Under the pieces are notes generated by a model that saw only the letters and a program-made list of their open reading frames with translations, had not been told where the DNA came from and did not search any database. Shown here piece after piece: positions 56,275 through 64,000 of a stretch of DNA of 64,000 bases. Made by a program: the position numbers and the translations under genes. Numbering within the stretch: position 1 is the stretch's first letter; the number at the start of each line of letters is the position of its first letter. The DNA is from Beroe ovata (lineage: Eukaryota > Ctenophora > Nuda > Beroida > Beroidae), in contig CAMPET010000032.1 of NCBI GenBank assembly GCA_946803715.1, forward strand, positions 42,080 through 106,079, read 5' to 3'.

Positions 56275-57605
56275 TATGAGAGCTATATTTCGTATATATA
56301 TATATATTGTATATTATAGTCAAAAACAATTGAAATTGTTTGGGTTTCGCAGCCACTTAGTAGTTCCCCTAAAATACTGTGATAATTATGACCTTAGTTC
56401 CTCGCCCATCCGTGGCGGTGCCATTTCGTTGCAAGAACTCACCTCGAATATCAGAACCATGCATTCTGGAAGTTCCGCAAGTGGCAAGCTAAAAATTGAT
56501 GATGTTTGGCGTGTATCTGCCTAAATGATGCCCTTTTAACATAATAGTATCAGGCTGAGTTTCTTTCCTGTAACTTCACCTCACCGCCACGGATGGGCGA
56601 GGAACTAAGGTCATAATNTGCCAGTTTGTTCCATGGTGTCGTTATGTCATCATAGTGTTGTTAAGGTATGTTGTCATGGTTTGTGTTATCATCATGTCAT
56701 TGTTGCTCATATATAGAGTATCACGCGACTAGCTGTTTTTAATGTTTTAACATCCCGTGAGAGACGGGCTGTCTGGATTTTTACCACGTAATTGCTTTTG
56801 TATGGAGTGTGTGGGGGTGTGTGTCTGGGCAATCCATCACTATAATACCCCTACGCATTTCGACGTGTTCCAGAAAAATATATAAAACACTCCAGTGTTC
56901 GAATGGTTTTTTAATCATATTTATTCAAGTTGAGACAGAGCTAATGTACAGCAGGGTTGGTCATAGCAAGAGCTGTTTATCTGAGTCTACTTGTTGAGTA
57001 TTCTGTAACGCTACCCAATACAGTTTGTTTGACTCACTCAGTTTGATATAATTTCTCTGTCGGAAATATGCGCTTCCAAACTGTGGATATTTATGTGATG
57101 CATACCGCTCAGTATGTGTGTGTGTGTGTACATGGATATGTTGTTTCTACAGGACTTGTTCCTGATACTATCTGTTTTATGTGCTTCTCCCTCCACTCTT
57201 TACCTGTTCTGTTTTATTAAACTGTATTTTCTTTGTTCTTGTTAAAATTCATGTCGTGCGAGGTATCTTGCTGCATGATGGCAAGCTCATATGATAGGAC
57301 GCGCGCGCGCATGCAGGCCATTACTTCACACTGCACCACTTTGATCCGTGATGATCAGCCTGAGTGTGTTAAAAAGAAACAAAATGATAATATCAAAAAA
57401 CTGGAAACTTTGTGTGAAATTTCGTTGTGAACAATGTTACAGCCGGAAAAAGTTAATTTTGCTGGGTAGTATTGGTAAAATTCTCACATGATGAAGTCTT
57501 GTCATCACATGTTCATTGTTCATCCCTCATATGTCATCAAATAATCTCACTCGCTTACACCATGAATACCGATATGATCAAGATGATCAGTTTCCAACTG
57601 AACGC
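56275..57605. other. Convergent spacer, cyclophilin / unknown gene
   Basis: About 1.33 kb. It contains an inverted repeat ending at the N at 56618, a TA/AT run at about 56295-56310, a short TG run near 57115-57130 and gcgcgcgc at about 57301. An acceptor-like ttgtttctacag at about 57151 precedes a short open frame, but nothing supports it as an exon. Confidence 0.5.
56383..56617. repeat. Inverted repeat ending at a contig join
   Basis: About 38-bp arms: attatgaccttagttcctcg ... at 56386-56422 and its reverse complement ... cgaggaactaaggtcataat at 56579-56617, with about 155 bases between. The right arm stops at the N at 56618. It may be a foldback element or an assembly artefact at a contig end. 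Confidence 0.7.
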
Positions 57606-58995
57606 TCAAATGTTAGGTAGATTAACTGGCGAATGTTTCATCTTATCAATCTCGAGGAACAATTTCACTACCCTCTGTTCAATCATGATATCCTTTGCCT
57701 TGGCGGCCAGTTTATTCCTGACCCCCGTCCCCGCCGATGTTTCCTCACTCTCCAACACCACACTAGGCCTGGTTGTCGTATTGTTCCGTAACACTGACCA
57801 AAACGACTCATTCTTCACGCCGGATGCTGCTCGGTGATATTGTCCACCACTGCTCCGAGTGGAGAGGGCGACCCTACTCCCCGCACTACTGGTCGAGCTG
57901 GTCCCCTTGCTCGAATCTGTGGTGCTGCCCACACTCGATCCTATTCGACCATGGTCAGTCAACTTTCTCGTGTGAAAGGGTTTGAAAACGTACTCGTCCT
58001 CTTCACTACCGCTATCCGAGCTGTCAGACCTGAGTGATGACGTCGCCTCGGAGTCCAGGGACATCTTGCTGACTCTTTGACTCAGCCATGCTTCTTTCCG
58101 ACATTCTGTCGAGGAGTTGGAGTCGTGACGGTTCTTTCTCTTCATCTGCAGACTGTTCGGAGCCGACCGTATCCTGGGGGGCGGGGTAACTGTGTTAACT
58201 TTAAGTGATAGTCTAAAGTAGGGGGATTCGTTTATCTTAACTTCGATATTTGGCACATCTTCAACGAACAATGTTTCTAATCCTGAGGAACATCACCTCT
58301 GTATAGCAGTGCACTTTGCCCATGCGGTCTTCTTATGATTCAGTATGGCTGGGACATCAGTCTCTGGCTTTACGAGTGGAGTTGACTTGTAATCCATGAT
58401 GAAGCCCATTGCTTCTTTGTACCTGATGGAGGTATGATGAAAATGTTCATCTCTCCCTATATGTCAAATTTCCTTCTAATCTGACGTGACGGTGATAAGA
58501 ATCCTACTCAATTTCCCAGCTCATTTTACAAACCTCCTGTCTAGGTGGTTCATCTCCTTATCGTTCTCCAGACTGTTCCTCGTCTTTATAAACTCTTTCT
58601 CCCGGTTTATGGACGTCTGTGCTCGTTTATTCTGAGGTAGTATTTGATACTGTTAGACTTAGTGTAAGATACTTGTTAGATAGTGTTAGATTGTGATTAT
58701 AGTCTTGTTGTACTGTTATAATTATTCGATGTTCCTTCTGATGGAGTCCCGCGCGAACATAGCTGGATACCGCGTGACAGATAATTACCTGTTTAGCGAG
58801 ATAATTACCTGTTTAGCGAGATAATTACCTGTTTAGCGAGATAATTACCTGTTTAGCGAGATAAGCAAGCCTCCTCTCCAGCAGCTTGTCTTCCTTCTTG
58901 TTGGTGAATCTAGCTCCCCTCCTGCTATCATCCAGTTCTCGGAGTGTGAACCCTCCTCTGCTTCTCGTGTCTGTGATACTCCCGTGCGATGACAT
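57606..58995 (-). CDS. Unrecognised 3-exon gene with an in-frame UGA
   Basis: Exons 58849-58995, 58534-58631 and 57606-58422 join in phase into 354 codons. The first exon encodes MSSHGSITDTRSRGGFTLRE ... LLERRLAYLAKQ, the second INREKEFIKTRNSLEND, the third KEAMGFIMDYKSTPLV ... TAWAKCTAIQR, then TGA at 58293-58295 (codon 125), after which the same frame stays open for about 229 codons to TGA at 57606. That part holds FVEDVPNIEVKINESPYF and a long Ser-rich stretch (SLRSDSSDSGSEEDEYVFKP), ending KAKDIMIEQRVVKLFLEIDK. I do not know the family. The charged helical start and disordered Ser-rich tail suggest a cytoskeletal or signalling adaptor, which is only a guess. The UGA could be a real stop, a sequencing error, a null allele or readthrough. 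Confidence 0.55.
58781..58866 (-). repeat. 20-bp tandem repeat carrying four copies of a splice donor
   Basis: Four and a fraction perfect units of cgctaaacaggtaattatct (minus strand) spanning the end of the first exon. Each unit contains the exon end AACAG and a donor gtaatt. Confidence 0.95.
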
Positions 58996-61900
58996 TCCAC
59001 GCTGTGATCACTGATATGGTTTTCTCGAATTCTTCTGACTCGCAGTTGTGTTATGCGGGGCCTCGGTGTTGAGTGAATTCTGAGTGTTATCTGATCTTTT
59101 ATACTATCGCGGCGTATACACTAGCTTCTGGTTACTCGCTGTTGTGTTTGGTGGCCTCGGATCTTGCCGGCCTATAGGTGTTTCTGGTGTATGGAGGTTC
59201 CGCTGCCTCTACTCTGTTGTTTTAGAAATGCAAGTTCCTCATCATTTCTGTGGCGAGAAGCTATGTTGTTAGGATGGAACATGGAATGATGAATAGTCAT
59301 AGTGAGATAGTTAATAACCCGCAGTTTTACAAATCCACTATTCAAAGCAAAAGTTTTCAAAAAAACTAATAAAGTAACGGATGCAACTGCAAACTGTAGT
59401 ATCAGAGAAGAACGTTTTACAAACACAGCATATTCTTCCGTTGCGTGACATCAGGCCCGGGATGAATAGCTATAGTGCACACAAAACAGACACACTTCTC
59501 TACAATGTGGCACTATTGTCAGAAACACTGTCTGCATGTTGCCGTCTACATAGTACGATCACTGCCACTATGACCACTGCCACTATGATCACAGTTGTGC
59601 GCGTTTGCAGCAGTGGTGCTGATATATGACCTCATGATCTCATTCACTCATATTGCGCTATAGCTTGTAGTGATGTCATCAATCAGTATATTTCGTAATC
59701 TCGATCGACATTTCCAAGTATTTTCTTCACTTCACGAGCAATATAGATGGAAGTCTGATGAATCGTCATATTTCTCGTGCAAGGAGCAAAGTGTTTTGAT
59801 ACGAGAACAATGTAATTTGGCAGCAAACTTAGATGAAATACGTAACGGGGTCTTGCGAGAAATGTCCGCTTCCTAGATGTAAACTACTTAAGTGAGTACT
59901 GGGGGCGGCTGGCAAAGACACTATAGGATGAGTTTTTGCTCGAGCATGAGCTCTCATTAATCAGGTTTTTCCACAAGCATGACTTTATCACGATGTTTGA
60001 ATATTCTGATCAGTTTAAACCTGCGTGAGCTCACTGAACTTGTTTAGGGCGGCGGCGGTTGCGGCATGATCAATATCACATTTCCCGCCAATACCAGAGT
60101 GGGAGCGTGCGCTTTATGCAGTATTCAATTATATCCGAGCTGTGTTTGAGCTATTGTCAAGTAGATTCCTTTGTTCCGAAAAACATTAATTAACAGCAAT
60201 TTAATATGCAAATCAGTGTTTAGAGGTAAAGTACTCCAGTCTTTATCATTGTGTATCCTGCCGCTATGCGTAAGGAGATTCTGTTATTATTAACCTACGT
60301 TATTAAAACACGGACAAGCGATTTTACAAGGAGAAATCCATTAAGTACTCAATAAAGTCTGGCGTTTTCGAACGTCCGTTTAAAATGCCTGTTACTTACG
60401 GCTCCTTCAAAATGTTTTGCCGCAAAAATGCAGGTTGTACTGTGTATGAACTTGGTATTAATAAACCATCGTGATCAACTTAGGTCAGCACATCATCGGT
60501 TATGTTGGTGAAACTATAATTACAAGCATATGCAGCAACTCGATCTTAGGATTTCAAAGAAAATCTCCTACGCATTGGGAAACTTTTGTAGTGTAAAGTC
60601 GAGTGTGTACCGACTACTGTGTTAAATGCTGTCTACAGCAGTGAGTGTAATGCAGATCGGAGCAAATTCAGCTGGAGCTAAATGAAAGCTTGCTAAGCGA
60701 TACCTTCATATGCAAGCATCGGAGAGTGTAAACTCACAGTTAATCAGTTGTTCAGTTGCTATAGCAACATATTATATCTGTTGCTGTAGCAACGTGTTGC
60801 TGTTGTTATTACACCTTGATATAAACAGATGCTGTATAATATAATCCAGATATATCGTGTGCAGGAGGCACACATATGATTATCCCACTCACACTCACAC
60901 ACACACACACACACACACACAAATACTGATGATATTAGTAGATTTAGTCTGGTAGTGTGGTGTTGGTGGTGTTGACCGTGATTAATTTGTTGCTCTGTAT
61001 GTTGCTCTGTCATGTATGGTAATCACACATGTGGCATCATGGAACGGGATAAGGAGGAATCTGCCCGTGAAAAGAGGAATGAGCAAATGGAGTATAGATT
61101 CCCAGAGCTATTACGGTCGTGTTTGACTTTGAGATAAACGACAGAGTTTGATATGGTAATGTCCATGTTTATGGTGACGGACATGTTTACATGTAGGGTA
61201 TTGGACACGTCATGGTTTCTAATGAGTGGATTAATTATGTTAATGGTATGCTAAATCCATGAGAATGTGCATTGTGCTCCATGCATAAGATTGATATCAG
61301 CTGCCTAGAGTGAGATGTGTCAGCAAGCAAGTATGTCATAGAACGCGAAACAAAACATCGAAATGAAAATAAGAGAGATGCTATAGTACATAGTATCAGC
61401 GATATCTGGCATATTCTTGTTTTTAAAAGCAAGCTTGCCACGATCAAACAATAGCGACACAACACGGATATAGGTCAAATTAAATTTGCGGGAGACGAAG
61501 TGTAAAAATTCAAAGTAGAAAAAGAATTAAAATTCCTGAGACGGATTCATTCAAAAAATCGAAATCATGATAGACACACTTATGAACCGCAATTCAATGA
61601 TAAAAACGCAATCACGGTTATATCAACGTGATAATGATATGGATATTGAAATGCACAGGCGGCTTGTGATAAGCACTGTACGAATCATAGAAACTTGTGA
61701 GAGGTATGTTGTAAATATGATGCACTGTGCTTAGACTATGTAAGTGAAACTCAAACAATGTGTGCGCGCACATGATTATTTAGTAAGCAAATAAACAAAA
61801 ACAACTCTAAAAAGCAAAATAAGATACGAATACGGCGCTACGAAATCGTGGGAATTGTTTGTGATATGCAGGATTATTATACACTGCACGTATCTCTCAA

Positions 61901-62704
61901 GTGCACACGCTTTGAGGAGCAATTAGGAAAGTTTTTGTGAGAAAACAGGAACGTTTTTGTGAGAAAGAGAGGAACAGAGTTGCTATGCCTCTTCATGAAG
62001 TGTGTGTCAGAGAAAGTAAGACTAAGATGAGAATTTTTGATTGTGTTTTGTGGTCATATGATTGAACATGATTTAACAACTGAAACCACAAAGCTGAAAA
62101 TTTTTTCACAGTTTCTGTCTTGTATTCATGAATAGTGCAAGTGGTCATTTGCTACAATAAAGATTAGTTTCTGCTTTGGTTACAAGGTTAATGAGTGCAC
62201 AAGGATAGATGCACAAGATTGATCATAAAGATGCTTTTCTCAAGGGAAGGGCCAAGGAAATGGGTCAACTGAAGGTGTCAAGAGAATGGATATGATTGTC
62301 AGTTCATTTACTTGCACCACGGCACTCAGACAAGGCCCTCTATTCTCTGTCATCTCTCTGCAGTCTGCACTCTGACATCACTATGATCTAAAAAATGCTC
62401 TCTGAATATAGTAATTACTTTGACACAATCCCACCAGTCACCACTGACACCACTTTGTTCTCTCGTACCATCTTCTACTTTGACGAATAGAAACCATTTA
62501 TACAATCTGGATGTTTTCATTATCAAATGAACTTCTCCTATAACAAAGCTTCGTACTACATCTTCTCATTTCACTGGCCACTCAAAGTCAATGTCAAGGT
62601 CAACGACCCCTCATTAACAGCCTGGCATATTCATATGTTTTAGTCGTCACTGTGTGAGTCTGACATTGAGATTCTTCTTTGAAAATCGTTCTTGATCAGA
62701 TCTG
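58996..62704. other. Long spacer, no gene recognised
   Basis: About 3.7 kb. All open frames are short and without known motifs. It holds a CA run at about 60888-60920 and a loose repeat (ccactatgatcac) at about 59563-59595. The 5' UTR of the unknown gene may lie at its left end. Confidence 0.55.
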
Positions 62705-62901
62705 TTATACGTTGGCTCCCATCTTATCGCTGAAAACGTTCTGAAACTCAATATCATCATTTTTGTGGTCTTTCTTCTCCAAATTAGCCATTCGTGGGGG
62801 CCGTCGGGGCCTCATTTTCATGGGCTTTTTCTTCTTCTTTCCTTTTTTACCTTCCCTGGGCGAGAGAATGGAATGGTTTATGCGTACAATCATCACAACA
62901 G

Positions 62902-62945
<44 letters not shown>

Positions 62946-63142
62946 CTGCACACACACACAAACCTGCACACACACACAAACCTGCACACACACACAAACC
63001 TGCACACGCAGTAGATAAGCACGAATATCAGGACAAAGAGACCCCCTAAGATAAGGTAGATGTAGTGTCTCAAGATACTCTGTATCATGTCATGTCTTTC
63101 CTCTGGTGTCAGGTTATCAATTTCCTCCTGCCCTGTACTCAT
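62705..63142 (-). CDS. Small single-pass membrane protein with basic tail
   Basis: Two exons, 63000-63142 and 62705-62855, join in phase (AG|G) to 97 residues. An acidic N terminus (MSTGQEEIDNLTPEERHDM) is followed by one membrane helix, about residues 27-46 (YIYLILGGLFVLIFVLIY), then CVCR and a strongly basic segment (KKGKKKKKPMKMRPRRPP), ending NVFSDKMGANV. The positive-inside rule puts the C terminus in the cytosol; the cysteines next to the helix could be acylated. No family recognised. The intron is a CA/TG repeat, and the exon border lies in an 18-bp tandem repeat, so the exact donor is one of several equal choices; I used the one nearest the start. Confidence 0.7.
62905..63004. repeat. 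CA microsatellite plus 18-bp minisatellite overlapping a splice donor
   Basis: A pure CA run (62905-62942) followed by four 18-bp units of aacctgcacacacacaca. On the minus strand each unit reads tgtgtgcag then gtttgtgtg, i.e. exon end plus donor of the small membrane protein gene. Confidence 0.95.
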
Positions 63143-63912
63143 GGTCCTGTGCAGCTGTACTTCAATATGAAATACAACTTTTTAACTATAAGTACCATAT
63201 TGTGTTTTAAGGGGTTTAGTTTTTGTTACATTAAATATGTTCCGATGATCACACCGTTTCCCTTTCAGGTCATGTGTGATACGTAAATGTAATGTGTATC
63301 AAACAGAATAGAAATAGATCAGAAATAGATTAAAAATCAAAAATGGCCGATGTGATTTGAGATATTCATATCAAAGAACATTCTACCCTATGGTAGGGGG
63401 AAACAAGAGCAAAAAGTTTTATTATCGCAGCAACAAAGAGCAAATGTTCAATAGTAGCTGAAAGTTTGTATACAAATTACAATGAGCTTTTGAAACAGCA
63501 GGCAACTCATAGTGGAGACAAGGAATGACGAGCTGATATTGATAACTCCTAGCAAGCTCGCCTAGTCTTATCTTAGTCTAACAGTATACTATGGAAGTAG
63601 TTCAAAGAACAGAGTACGTTTTTAACAAAACAAACGATGGCAAACGGCTATGATAGTGATACGTGTCAAATGTTGCTGAAAATTCAATTTGAGATACATT
63701 CTGGAAATTGACTTCCGTCGCAGCACCAATGGCATTGACATGGACGGTATGCGTATACACTTGGTATACTCCAGTATACACGTGTACACGTATACAGCAG
63801 TATACAGGTGTACAAAACGCCTATTATCGAACCTGGACAAAGCTGTTAGCGCACGTACAGGAGGTGTTCATGAGGGTGATCATTGCAGTGTCACATTGTC
63901 GACTGTAGGATC

Positions 63913-63988
<76 letters not shown>

Positions 63989-64000
63989 GACACAGAAAAA
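63143..64000. other. Terminal spacer with microsatellite end
   Basis: Promoter side of the small membrane protein gene. A palindrome-rich patch (gtatacacgtgtacacgtat) lies at about 63745-63815, and a long imperfect CA repeat fills 63918-63990. No exon recognised. Confidence 0.55.

Noticed and set aside
57150-57220. An extra 3' exon of the cyclophilin gene after ttgtttctacag
   Set aside because: The frame is short, not Arg/Ser-rich, and the upstream exon already ends in phase with a stop at 56272-56274.
1-64000. CRISPR arrays, bacterial operons, phage modules
   Set aside because: The window is eukaryotic; the tandem repeats seen are microsatellites and minisatellites without unique spacers.

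Overview
The window is genomic DNA from an invertebrate metazoan. Genes are split into many short exons by small introns (mostly 60-350 bp) with GT-AG boundaries. The conserved genes are animal ones (EEA1, ORC2, CIP2A, RCC2, an SLC41 Mg transporter, an RS-domain cyclophilin). CA microsatellites, decayed transposons and minisatellites are common. An early-branching lineage (ctenophore, sponge, cnidarian) is possible, but nothing seen here settles it.

Layout. 0-1.3 kb (+): 3' end of an SLC41-type Mg2+ transporter. 2.5-8.8 kb (-): a complete 20-exon EEA1-like endosomal tether. 9.2-12.8 kb (-): a 7-exon protein with two YqaJ-type nuclease-like units, the second lacking its catalytic residues. 14.7-15.9 kb (-): single-exon ORC2. 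16.4-20.4 kb (-): acyl-CoA oxidase. 20.7-25.6 kb (-): CIP2A. 26.9-28.8 kb (-): a secreted cysteine-rich protein. 29.2-30.6 kb (-): a CHST15-like sulfotransferase interrupted by a 7-bp tandem duplication. 31.2-40.2 kb (+): a very acidic, repetitive multi-exon protein with no recognised relative. 41.0-43.9 kb (-): RCC2. 44-50 kb: a transposon graveyard (LINE fragments, a hAT-like end, a mariner relic, a polymorphic MITE). 50.2-56.3 kb (+): cyclophilin with a Lys/Ser/Arg-rich tail. 57.6-59.0 kb (-): an unrecognised 3-exon gene with an in-frame UGA and a splice donor copied four times. 62.7-63.1 kb (-): a small single-pass membrane protein whose splice donor lies in an 18-bp repeat. The remaining spacers hold microsatellites and little else.

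The assembly has a strong signature. Single Ns at 13305, 37782, 45980 and 47086 separate near-identical neighbouring stretches. Each looks like two diverged haplotypes of one locus laid end to end. The duplicated 5' exons near 13.3-14.2 kb and the duplicated acidic-protein exons at 37.8-40.2 kb are therefore probably not extra genes. The haplotype pairs still show natural variation, including a MITE insertion next to its empty site and several variable tandem repeats.

There is no operon-like cluster. The genes are ordinary independent housekeeping loci (endosome fusion, replication origin, peroxisomal beta-oxidation, PP2A control, Rac/chromosome biology, splicing). The most unusual parts are the tandem YqaJ protein, the two splice donors embedded in tandem repeats, the in-frame UGA gene and the lineage-specific acidic and cysteine-rich proteins.
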